A DNA stretch of 64,000 bases from Bacteroidales bacterium (GTDB lineage Bacteria; Bacteroidota; Bacteroidia; Bacteroidales; F082), in assembly GCA_015709215.1 (NCBI GenBank), contig JACCQN010000002.1, positions 62,001 through 126,000 of the forward strand. Reading direction: 5' to 3'. Of this stretch, positions 28,087 to 36,501 are shown piece after piece. The position numbers and the translations under genes were made by a program. Under the pieces are notes generated by a model, which searched no databases, was not told where the DNA came from, and saw only the letters and a program-made list of their open reading frames with translations. The first letter of the stretch is position 1, and each line of letters opens with the position of its first letter.

Positions 28087-28725
28087 TTATTTTGCGAACC
28101 GAAGGCTGTAATCCATGCCAATCAATATGTCGGCGGTAGGTTTGAGAGCCTGAACTTCCTGGTGTTCTTTTTCGAGTACCTGCATGCGGTATTCATTTTG
28201 AGGTTCTTTGCCACGAACCACTTGGGCTTTCTTCGTTTCGTGATAAGTAAGTTCAATAAAAACCCGCACATCAACATCTTCAGTTTTGATGGCATAAAGC
28301 CCGTCGATGATGAGCATATCAATACCGCTGTAATCAGTTGTAAGCTGGTCGATTTGTTCGGTTATCAGATCCACGCATGGGCCTGTGGAGGTTTTGCCTT
28401 CCTTAAATTCTTTGATGTTTTTATTAAGCGTTTCCCAGTCTAATTCGCTGGGGCCAACCACATTTTGAATGCCATTTTGTTTACGCCATTCGGTACGTTC
28501 CAGCGGATGGATGCGATAATAATTATCGATATGCAAGAGCTTAGCCATAATTCCATGCTGGCGTAAACCTTTTGCTACTACATGAGCTAGCTCTGATTTT
28601 CCTGAACCTGACTCGCCCGAGATAGCGATCATCATCTTAGGTTTAGGATTGTTGAGGATGTGTTCGATGATGGCTTCTCCGGCCTTTTGGTGTTTTTCGG
28701 TGATGAGTAGTACGTCTCCTAACAT
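28087..28725 (-). CDS. Uridine-kinase-like P-loop kinase (second of a tandem pair)
   Basis: 212 residues. Walker A is SGESGSGKSELA near 36-47, followed by the substrate-binding HIDNYYRIHPLERTEWR, VGPSELDW and VDLITEQIDQL. IDGLYAI stands where uridine/phosphoribulokinase-family enzymes have their Walker B-like strand. It shares length and every motif with the neighbour at 28749-29387, so the two arose by duplication. Unlike typical Udk it sits in a disaccharide-phosphorylase operon and lacks the usual uridine-kinase length and C-terminus. A sugar or sugar-phosphate substrate is possible but unproven. Confidence 0.75.
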   Translation of the reverse strand: MLGDVLLITEKHQKAGEAIIEHILNNPKPKMMIAISGESGSGKSELAHVVAKGLRQHGIMAKLLHIDNYYRIHPLERTEWRKQNGIQNVVGPSELDWETLNKNIKEFKEGKTSTGPCVDLITEQIDQLTTDYSGIDMLIIDGLYAIKTEDVDVRVFIELTYHETKKAQVVRGKEPQNEYRMQVLEKEHQEVQALKPTADILIGMDYSLRFAK

Positions 28726-28748
28726 ATTGTCTGTGTTTTAAAATGCTG

Positions 28749-29387
28749 TTATAAATGATATTTATCAACAAGGGCGTCAAAGTCGAAAAACAGGTCGCAG
28801 CCTTTTTTTAAGCCTTGTACCATTTCGTGTTCCCTTTCCAGAATTTGCTTTCTGAAGGCCGTCATTTCCTCTTTGTCGCCAAAAATCTGTGCTTCTTTGG
28901 TTTCGTCATAGGTAAGTTCGATGAAGATGCGCAGGTCGGCCTGTTCTATTTTAGTGGCATATAGGCCGTTTAGGATTATAACGTTAACATCCTCAAAATT
29001 GGTTGTGATTTCGTCCACATAATCTGTGATAAGGTCAACGCATGGCATTACGCTTTTCTGGTTTTCATAAAAGTCGTTAATCACGTGAATAATCTTACCC
29101 CAGTTATATTCGGATGGGCCAACACTTTCGATGCCTTTGGCACGACGCCACTCTTTACGCTGGAGAGGGGGGATTTTATAAAAATCATCCAGATCAATGA
29201 TTTTTGAACGAATACCCTGTTTTTTAAGCTTATGAGCCAGTGCATAAGCCAAGGTAGATTTACCGGAACCCACCTCACCTCCGATGGTGATTATAAATTT
29301 GGGCTTCATTTTATCGGCCAGATAATCGATTACCACATCAGCTGCCTGTTCATGTTTGGGTGTTACTGTTATTCTGTCGTTCAACAT
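28749..29387 (-). CDS. Uridine-kinase-like P-loop kinase (first of a tandem pair)
   Basis: 212 residues, same length as its downstream paralog. Walker A is GGEVGSGKSTLA near 36-47; DLDDFYKIPPLQRKEWR, VGPSEYNW, CVDLITDYVDEITT and LNGLYAT align with the other copy. Both copies open with a ~30-residue helix containing a KH(E/Q) motif (TPKHEQAADVVIDYL). It lies 12 bp after the GH65 fusion gene and 23 bp before the second copy, so all are co-transcribed. General fold assignment (phosphoribulokinase/uridine kinase group) is firm; the substrate is not known. Confidence 0.75.
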   Translation of the reverse strand: MLNDRITVTPKHEQAADVVIDYLADKMKPKFIITIGGEVGSGKSTLAYALAHKLKKQGIRSKIIDLDDFYKIPPLQRKEWRRAKGIESVGPSEYNWGKIIHVINDFYENQKSVMPCVDLITDYVDEITTNFEDVNVIILNGLYATKIEQADLRIFIELTYDETKEAQIFGDKEEMTAFRKQILEREHEMVQGLKKGCDLFFDFDALVDKYHL

Positions 29388-29399
29388 GTTTTTTCTTTA

Positions 29400-32300
29400 T
29401 TAAGGATTAATTTCCAGTAGATTCCATTTGTTAGCTGTAAGATTTACTGTCTTATCCAGAACGCTGATTGATGCCTCTTTATTGGCCAGGATTCTAATCT
29501 GATCGTGATTGATATTAAAGCGATATTGTGTTCCTTTGAAAGTCAGGCCAAAACGAATCGATTTCCAGGCTTTTGGCAACTCTGGATTTAGCGTTAATTG
29601 AGCTTCGCGATAATTAAGGCCGGCGTAGGTATTCAGAGCGATTAAAACAGTTCCGGCCATTACGCCAGCGTGGATTCCTTCGCCGGTTGTGCCACCCTGT
29701 ATGTCGTTATAATCGCTTGTAAGTGCATCCTGATATAATTTCCAGCTCAGTTCATGATCACCGGTCATTGCTGCTAAACGGGCATGTACCACACGACTTA
29801 AAGTTGATCCATGTGAAGTACGCTGCAGGTAGTATTCCAGGTTTTTGCGCAGGTAATCTTCCGGAAGCTGATAACCCATTTGTTTTAGGAGTTGATCCAC
29901 TTCTGTTTTGTTGAGGTTGTAAAAAGTCATCAGCGTATCAGCTTGCTTGGCGAGTTTGTAAGCATCAGGCGATTTGCCCTCTGCCTTTAGGATGCGATCC
30001 ATACGGTAGATATTACCATATTTCTTGCGATAGAACTCCCAGTCGAGTTCCTTTAAATCAAAATAGCCGTCAAACTGAGCTATAATGCCTTCCTTATTTA
30101 TGATAAGATTAAGTTTTGAAGCAATTTCTTTCCAGTTCTGCACTTCCTTATCATCAAAATCCGGAAGTGATTCTTTTGAGTTTTCAAGCAGAGAATTGAT
30201 TTCTTGAGCTTTACTGAATAGCCAAGCCACCATAATATTTGTGTAGGCATTGTCGGTCAGGCCACCTTTTTTTGTTCCGGGTAGATGTTCATGAAATTCA
30301 TCAGGTCCCATTACTTCGCTGATGTGATAGCGAAGGCTTTGTTCATTGTATTGTGCCTTGCTGGCCCAGAATCGGCAAATTTCAAAAATCAGCCGGGCGC
30401 CATATTTTTTTAGAAATGTCAGGTCATTTGTGATCCAGTAGTAGTCCCAAACATTGTAGGCGATAGCCAGTGAAACGTGGCGCTGCAGTGAGGAATGATC
30501 ATCGCCCCATTCTCCGGTAAGCGGGTTAAGGTGTACAACCTGAGTTTCTTCGCGCCCATTGCTTCCGCTTTGCCATGGAAACATAGCACCTTGATAACCA
30601 TGCTGTGCAGCATATTTGCGTGCCTCATCGAGCCGGCGATAACGGTACATCAGCATTGATTTGGCCACTTCGGGAAGGTGCATATCATATAGCGGAAGAA
30701 TGTAGAGCTCGTCCCAGAAGATATGACCACGGTAAGCTTCGCCATGCAAACCACGGGCGGTAATGCTGGCATCAAGTTGCTGGTTGAAAGGCGATACAGA
30801 AATCAGGAGGTGAAAAAGGTGCAAACGCAGGAGCTTTTGCGACCAGCGATCACCTTCAATTTGGATATCTATTTCTTCCCAAAGCTTTGCCCAGGAGGAG
30901 GAATTGTCGGCTAGGAGTTTTTCAAAATCCGGAGCTGATTTGATTGCCAAAAAAGCTGAGGCCAGCGCATCATCCACAAAATGTTCCTTGTCGCTGCAAA
31001 TGGCAACTGTTTTTTCGAGCCGAATTTTCTGACCTGAGTGAATATCCAGGCTGTAGCTTGCAAAAGCTTTTCCATCTTCAAGTTGAGATTGTGACGCAAG
31101 GGTGGTCAGTTTTTCATCAATAAAAAGCTTGTGGCGGGCTACTTCTGCAATTTGATGATGGGATTGATTGGTTTTGACCAAAACAAAGAGTTTATCATTT
31201 TCCACACCTTGCTTAAGCGGTTCCAGGTGTTTAGATGCCAAAGATTTATATCGATCAACACCGCTATTGATGATAGTTCCGTCGATACCGGAACGTAAAG
31301 TAATGTTAGCAGTATAGTTTAAAGGTTCGAGCTCATATTGCAGTGCAGCCAGCAGGTTGTTATCAATGCTTGCCAGCCTTTTGCTGCGGATGGCAGTTTT
31401 TCGGCCTTGTACATCTTCCACAAGCAATTCGCGGCACAAGACTGCATTTTTAAAATCAATTTTTCGTGTGATGTTGTGTATTGTCGCATTATTTGGATCG
31501 AACCAGGCTTCATTATTAATCTTAAAACTCACTGGAAGCCAATTGGGCAGATTCACAAAGTCTTCATTTTCCACATTGCGATCTGCTACTTTAGTAATCA
31601 ATCTGTTGTACATTCCGGCCATATATGTCCCGGGATAATTTATCTTGTTAGCACTTGTTTCTTCCATGGCACCTCTAACGCCAAAATAACCGTTACCTAC
31701 TGCCAGCAAGGTTTCGCGCGAGCGTTCTTTTTCCTGATTGTAGCCATGATAGGTTATAGACCAGCTATCGGCTTCGGCTCCTTCAGCAAACCAACGATTT
31801 AATTCAGCAATGCCAATGCCTTCAAGATCTTCTACCACCCAATCGGCACCGTTATCATATAATTCAGTTGTATTTTTTTCGCGCGCAAGTCCAAGCACTA
31901 AACCAAAACGGCCGTTTTTGCCTGCTGCTACTCCCGACACTGCATCTTCCACAACGATGCAGCGATCGTAGCTACACCCCAGCTTATCGGCTGCGGTAGT
32001 AAAAATATCTGCTTCGGGTTTGCCTTTCAAACCCAGCTCGGCCGATACCACCCCGTCAATCCGTGTTTCAACCAGATCAAGTAATCCGGCTGCATGCAAA
32101 ACATTTTCACAGTTTTTGCTCGAGGAAGCCACTCCTACACGATATCCCTCTTTTCGCAGGTTTTTCATCAGGATTACGGTTGAAGGATAAACCTCCACGC
32201 CATCGCGATCGAGCACTTCGTTAAATGCTTGATTTTTACGATTACCCAATCCGCAAACCGTTTGCATCTCGGGACTGTCGTTGGGATCGCCAAAAGGTAG

Positions 32301-32540
32301 TTCGATACCACGTGAAGTTAAAAAATCAGCAACACCTTTGTATCTTGGCTTGCCGTCAACATAAGGAAGGTAGTCTGTTTTATGCTCGAAGGGGATAAAT
32401 TCGGTTCCTGTTTTTTCGGCATGTGCTTTCAGGAATTCATCGAACATCAGTTTCCAGGCAGCGCTGTGGACAAGCGCAGTTTTAGTAATAACGCCATCCA
32501 GGTCGAAAATTACACCATCAAAATATTTTTGAGCAGTCAT
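29400..32540 (-). CDS. Beta-phosphoglucomutase (HAD) fused to GH65 disaccharide phosphorylase
   Basis: 1046 residues, two enzymes in one chain. Residues ~8-245 are a HAD-family beta-phosphoglucomutase: GVIFDLDGVITKT carries the nucleophile and general-acid Asp, VASSSKN motif II, and IVVEDAVSGVAAG motif IV. From ~260 a GH65 protein follows: LLAVGNGYFGVRG, the (alpha/alpha)6 barrel, the general-acid Glu in VMGPDEFHEH, and the phosphate-site segments RTSHGSTLSRVVHA and GGTTGEGIHAG. GH65 phosphorolysis of maltose, trehalose or kojibiose gives beta-glucose 1-phosphate, which the first domain would turn into glucose 6-phosphate. With treS upstream, trehalose is the favoured substrate, an inference. 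Cytoplasmic; no signal peptide. Confidence 0.93.
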   Translation of the reverse strand: MTAQKYFDGVIFDLDGVITKTALVHSAAWKLMFDEFLKAHAEKTGTEFIPFEHKTDYLPYVDGKPRYKGVADFLTSRGIELPFGDPNDSPEMQTVCGLGNRKNQAFNEVLDRDGVEVYPSTVILMKNLRKEGYRVGVASSSKNCENVLHAAGLLDLVETRIDGVVSAELGLKGKPEADIFTTAADKLGCSYDRCIVVEDAVSGVAAGKNGRFGLVLGLAREKNTTELYDNGADWVVEDLEGIGIAELNRWFAEGAEADSWSITYHGYNQEKERSRETLLAVGNGYFGVRGAMEETSANKINYPGTYMAGMYNRLITKVADRNVENEDFVNLPNWLPVSFKINNEAWFDPNNATIHNITRKIDFKNAVLCRELLVEDVQGRKTAIRSKRLASIDNNLLAALQYELEPLNYTANITLRSGIDGTIINSGVDRYKSLASKHLEPLKQGVENDKLFVLVKTNQSHHQIAEVARHKLFIDEKLTTLASQSQLEDGKAFASYSLDIHSGQKIRLEKTVAICSDKEHFVDDALASAFLAIKSAPDFEKLLADNSSSWAKLWEEIDIQIEGDRWSQKLLRLHLFHLLISVSPFNQQLDASITARGLHGEAYRGHIFWDELYILPLYDMHLPEVAKSMLMYRYRRLDEARKYAAQHGYQGAMFPWQSGSNGREETQVVHLNPLTGEWGDDHSSLQRHVSLAIAYNVWDYYWITNDLTFLKKYGARLIFEICRFWASKAQYNEQSLRYHISEVMGPDEFHEHLPGTKKGGLTDNAYTNIMVAWLFSKAQEINSLLENSKESLPDFDDKEVQNWKEIASKLNLIINKEGIIAQFDGYFDLKELDWEFYRKKYGNIYRMDRILKAEGKSPDAYKLAKQADTLMTFYNLNKTEVDQLLKQMGYQLPEDYLRKNLEYYLQRTSHGSTLSRVVHARLAAMTGDHELSWKLYQDALTSDYNDIQGGTTGEGIHAGVMAGTVLIALNTYAGLNYREAQLTLNPELPKAWKSIRFGLTFKGTQYRFNINHDQIRILANKEASISVLDKTVNLTANKWNLLEINP

Positions 32541-32562
32541 AGGCTTAGGGTAATTTCAGGGG

Positions 32563-34272
32563 TTAATCAATTTTAATCCAATGATAAGCAAAAGGTTTCA
32601 TAACAATCTCGTTCAGCTGAACAGCTTTGTCTTGCAGCAAATCGACACCTTCTTTAGCAAAATTATCGAGCATAGCAAGCTGGGGTTTGGACGACAGGTT
32701 TTGCAGCACGATAATGCGCTGATCTTCAATGCGGCGTTCATAAGCCAGCAAAGCAGGATTGGCACCTGCTTCTCCAGTTTGAATGGAGATAAATTCCATG
32801 CTTCCACGCCCAAAAACGCCTGTTTGACAACGCACTTCCAACATTTTTTGGATACGATGAAACACACGGTATTGAAACGTTGAAGGGTCGTTAAGCTGCA
32901 CTTCGCGTAAGGGCCAGTTGATTTTGCCCCGTACCAGAAAACGGGTATCATCTTTACCGGTCAGCTTAATCATTTCCTCGTAGTAGCGTTGGTCGTTTTC
33001 TTTTCCAAATTCATCACCATAATAAATAACCGGTGTTCCTGGGAGTGTGAGCATCATGGAATAGGCTAGTCCTATTTTCCGTTCATCAAACTGGAAGAGA
33101 TTGGCCAGGCGTGCCGAGATGCCTTCGCCCTGGCGAAAATCCCATTCAGGCTGAAGGCAATATCTGTCGTGAATGTATTTACGATCTTCTTCCGAAACAT
33201 AAACAAGCTCCAGGCTCAGCTCATCATGGCAACGCAGGAAGGTGAACCATTGGGCATTTTCAGGTATTGGGGGAGTGATTTTGGTGTCCAGAATTTTAAT
33301 GATAGGCTCAGCCTGTTCACTGGCAATGGCTTTGTAGAACATCGGCATCAGTGGAAAATGATAAGCAGCGTGACATTCATCTCCATCTCCCATATACTCC
33401 ACAACTTTGTTTGGTTTTTGACAGGCTTCGGCCAGCAACAAAGTGCCCGGGCGAATACTATCCAAAATAGCTCTGATAAATTTTACGATCAGATGGGTTT
33501 GTGGAAGATTTTCGCAATCTGTGCCGTCTTCTTTCCATATGTAGGGAATGGCATCAGCTCTAAAACCATCAACACCCAATCTTTGCCAGTAGATGAAATG
33601 GCGTAGCATATCAAGCAAAACATGGGGATTGCGGTAGTTTAGATCGGGCTGAAAATTGAAGAAACGATGGAAGAAATACCAGTCGCCTACTTTTTCCCAG
33701 TTACTGGTTTCCATGCCTTTGAAGATGATACGGGCGTCTTGATAAAGTGAAGTGTCTTTTGTCCAGATGAAATAATCACGGTAAGGATTATCCTCGGACG
33801 AGCGGGCTTGCTGAAACCAGGGGTGAGTTTCCGAAACATGATTCAACGCGATATCAAAAATAACCCTCAAACCTCGGGTGTGCGCTTCGTTAAGGAATTT
33901 TCCGAAAAGATATTCTTGTTCTTCTTTGGAATGATTTTCGGGAAGCCCAAGCAATTCGTGCCTTATTTTGTCGTAATTGCGAATGTCGAAACCGGCATCG
34001 CGCATGGGCGAATCCAAAATGGGAAGCAACCACAAGGTGTTCACTCCCAGCGAGCGGATGTAATCAAGTTTTTCAATTAGCCCTTCGAAATCCTTGTTGA
34101 ATAAGTCAACATAAATGGAGTAAACCACAGCGTCCTGATACCAAAAGGGCTGGGAATCCTGTTGTATTTTTTTAAAACTTTCCAGTTCAGCAAGAAAGCT
34201 GTTTAAGAGCGTGAGATCTGATTTCGGGTAAATCGTGTTCCAGAGGGTTTTGATTATCTCTTTTTGATTCAT
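32563..34272 (-). CDS. treS: GH13 trehalose synthase-like protein (maltose/trehalose isomerase)
   Basis: 569 residues, cytoplasmic. It matches TreS (GH13_16): FWYQDAVVYSIYVDLF, LLPILDSPMRDAGFDI, DIALNHVSETHPWF (region I), YQDARIIFKGMETSNW, GVDGFRADAIPY (nucleophile Asp), LLAEACQKPNKV (acid/base Glu), GDGDECHAAYHFPLMP, and region IV RCHDEL. TreS proteins I remember have RNHDEL, so Asn to Cys next to His-Asp is unusual. TreS interconverts maltose and trehalose. First gene of the leftward operon (22 bp before the fusion gene), consistent with supplying trehalose to a GH65 phosphorylase. Confidence 0.88.
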   Translation of the reverse strand: MNQKEIIKTLWNTIYPKSDLTLLNSFLAELESFKKIQQDSQPFWYQDAVVYSIYVDLFNKDFEGLIEKLDYIRSLGVNTLWLLPILDSPMRDAGFDIRNYDKIRHELLGLPENHSKEEQEYLFGKFLNEAHTRGLRVIFDIALNHVSETHPWFQQARSSEDNPYRDYFIWTKDTSLYQDARIIFKGMETSNWEKVGDWYFFHRFFNFQPDLNYRNPHVLLDMLRHFIYWQRLGVDGFRADAIPYIWKEDGTDCENLPQTHLIVKFIRAILDSIRPGTLLLAEACQKPNKVVEYMGDGDECHAAYHFPLMPMFYKAIASEQAEPIIKILDTKITPPIPENAQWFTFLRCHDELSLELVYVSEEDRKYIHDRYCLQPEWDFRQGEGISARLANLFQFDERKIGLAYSMMLTLPGTPVIYYGDEFGKENDQRYYEEMIKLTGKDDTRFLVRGKINWPLREVQLNDPSTFQYRVFHRIQKMLEVRCQTGVFGRGSMEFISIQTGEAGANPALLAYERRIEDQRIIVLQNLSSKPQLAMLDNFAKEGVDLLQDKAVQLNEIVMKPFAYHWIKID

Positions 34273-34617
34273 ATTCAGTAGATTAGATGAGTGTAAGGCT
34301 TTTTACAAAAATAGCCTATTTCGGGCAGTTGATCCTTGCTTTTAGTTGGTTTGGCAAGATTATTAGACTGCAAACGGTTTCGGTTAAAAATTTGAGATGC
34401 AGGACTTATCTTCGTAGCTGATATTTTTGATCTTCGGCTGTACTCAAAACCCTCATTAGCTTGATTTTTTTAAAATTTGGAGTATTCTCAGAAACTTATA
34501 ATTCAACTTATAATGCGATATTCAAATCTCATTCTTTTCGTTTAAAGCCTTATCTTTACTGCCTTATCGTTGCTCATTAGATAGCACCATCGTAACACTA
34601 ACAATAAAATAAATGCT
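34273..34617. promoter_or_regulatory. 345-bp divergent control region of the alpha-glucan/trehalose locus
   Basis: No gene fits here. Both operons start from this gap. AAACGGTTT (34372-34380) is a short perfect palindrome around a central G and loosely recalls LacI-family operators, but flanking bases do not extend the symmetry. TATCTTTA near 34550 approximates a -7 box for the rightward operon. A direct repeat CTTATAAT/CTTATAATG occurs near 34495-34515. None is strong enough to name a regulator. Confidence 0.35.
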
Positions 34618-36501
34618 ATGACCAGATTCAGATCGATCGTTTCAGGATTTATCCTGATTGCAGCTTTTCTGCTGCTAAACATGCAAGTAATAGCCCAATC
34701 AAAGTCAACTGATATATCAATAGAACCTCCGTTTTGGTGGGTGGGTATGCAAAACCCCAAGCTTCAGCTGATGGTACATGCTGATAATATTGGTGAAACG
34801 CGCGTTCGGATTAATGAAGAAGGAATTAAGCTGGAGCGTGTTTCGGCGGTTGAAAGCCCGAATTACTTATTTCTGGATTTACATATTGATGCTTCGGCAA
34901 ATGCCGGTAACTTTGAGATAGAATTTTTGAAATCAGGAAAAGTAGTGCATCGGGTCACATACGAATTGAAAGGCCGTAATGCAGGTTCGGCCGATCGCCT
35001 GGGTTTTAACAGTTCGGATGCGATTTACCTGCTGATGCCTGATCGTTTTGCTAATGGAAATCCAGAAAATGACGATATGCCCGGCATGTTGGAAAAAGCC
35101 AATCGCAAAAATCCGGATGGTCGTCATGGCGGTGATATTGAAGGTATTATTCAAAATCTGGACTATTTTACCGATTTGGGAGTAACTGCCTTGTGGCTTA
35201 ATCCGGTGCTCGAGAATAATATGCCGGCCTATAGCTATCATGGCTATGCTATCACAGATTTTTACAAAGTTGATCCACGCCTGGGCGGAAATGAAAAATA
35301 CCTGGAACTTGTTGAAAAGGCACGAAAAAAGGATTTGAAGATCATTATGGATATGGTTTTTAATCATTACGGAAAAGGACATAAATGGACTGAAGATATG
35401 CCGATGAGCGATTGGGTAAATCAATGGCCCGAGTTTACACGATCGAACTATCGCGGAGGCTCGCTTACTGATCCTTATGCCTCAGCCTATGATCAGGATA
35501 AAATGCTGCGCGGTTGGTTTGATGTGAGCATGGCCGACCTGAATCAACGCAATCCTTTTGTAGCCAATTATCTCATTCAGAATAGTATCTGGTGGGTTGA
35601 GTATGCTAATCTTGGAGGAATCAGGATGGACACTTATCCCTATTCTTTTAAAGAATTTATGCAAGAATGGATGCAGCGTCTCAGAGCAGAATATCCAAAT
35701 TTTTCGGTCGTTGGGGAGGTTTGGCTCAACTACAGCCCTATGGTGGCATACTGGCATGAGCAAAAGCATAATTTCGACGGTTTCAATTCTCATCTGAATT
35801 ATGTGATGGATTTTCCTTTGAAATACGCCATTGGTCGTGCATTCAACGAATCGAACGGCTGGAGTTCTGGTGTTGCGGCATTATACGAATCCCTGAGTAT
35901 GGACTTTCAGTATGGCGATCCGAATACCATCGTTAATTTTCTCGACAATCATGATATGGATCGCATTGCTACTACTTTTGGAGAGGATATTGACAAACAG
36001 AAGCTGGCCGCCACTTTTCTGCTTACTGTAAGGGGTGTGCCGCAACTTTATTACGGCAACGAACTTGGCACTTCGGGCGTTGAACATAAAGGGCACGGGC
36101 AAATGCGTAATGATTTTCAGGGCGGCTGGGCTGGCGATAGCAGAAATGCTTTTACAGCTGAAGGCCGAACAACCGACGAAAATGAATTGTGGAATCATTT
36201 TAGAACTTTGCTGCATTTTAGAAAAGACAGCAAAGCTCTTCAAAATGGGGTAATGACCCATTATATTCCCGAAGACGGTGTTTATGTTTATTTTCGCTAC
36301 AACGATGAACAAAGCCTGATGATCATTCTGAATAATAATGCAGAAGAAAAGACTATTGAAACTAAACGTTTTGCAGAAAATATGAAAGGCTTTGAAACCG
36401 GAACTGATTTGTTGCATCGTACCTGGTTCGAAAACCTGGATGAGATTACTATCCCGGCGATGGATAGCCGTGTGATTGAACTGAAATCCAAATATAATTA
36501 A
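34618..36501 (+). CDS. Secreted GH13 neopullulanase/cyclomaltodextrinase (SusA-like)
   Basis: 627 residues with a Sec signal (FILIAAFLLLNMQVIAQ). An N-terminal Ig-like domain (about 30-120, EPPFWWVGMQNPKLQLMV) typical of cyclomaltodextrinases precedes the catalytic barrel: DMVFNHYG (region I), GGIRMDTYPY with the nucleophile Asp, VVGEVWLN with the acid/base Glu, and NFLDNHDMDRI with the third Asp. A C-terminal beta domain closes the protein. It cleaves maltodextrins, cyclodextrins or pullulan in the periplasm. Its stop overlaps the next start (TAATG), so it is coupled to the GH31 gene. Confidence 0.92.
   Translation: MTRFRSIVSGFILIAAFLLLNMQVIAQSKSTDISIEPPFWWVGMQNPKLQLMVHADNIGETRVRINEEGIKLERVSAVESPNYLFLDLHIDASANAGNFEIEFLKSGKVVHRVTYELKGRNAGSADRLGFNSSDAIYLLMPDRFANGNPENDDMPGMLEKANRKNPDGRHGGDIEGIIQNLDYFTDLGVTALWLNPVLENNMPAYSYHGYAITDFYKVDPRLGGNEKYLELVEKARKKDLKIIMDMVFNHYGKGHKWTEDMPMSDWVNQWPEFTRSNYRGGSLTDPYASAYDQDKMLRGWFDVSMADLNQRNPFVANYLIQNSIWWVEYANLGGIRMDTYPYSFKEFMQEWMQRLRAEYPNFSVVGEVWLNYSPMVAYWHEQKHNFDGFNSHLNYVMDFPLKYAIGRAFNESNGWSSGVAALYESLSMDFQYGDPNTIVNFLDNHDMDRIATTFGEDIDKQKLAATFLLTVRGVPQLYYGNELGTSGVEHKGHGQMRNDFQGGWAGDSRNAFTAEGRTTDENELWNHFRTLLHFRKDSKALQNGVMTHYIPEDGVYVYFRYNDEQSLMIILNNNAEEKTIETKRFAENMKGFETGTDLLHRTWFENLDEITIPAMDSRVIELKSKYN

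Noticed and set aside
34370-34384. LacI-type operator GCAAACGGTTTCGG
   Set aside because: Only nine bases around the central G are symmetric; flanks do not match, and no LacI-family gene is in the window.
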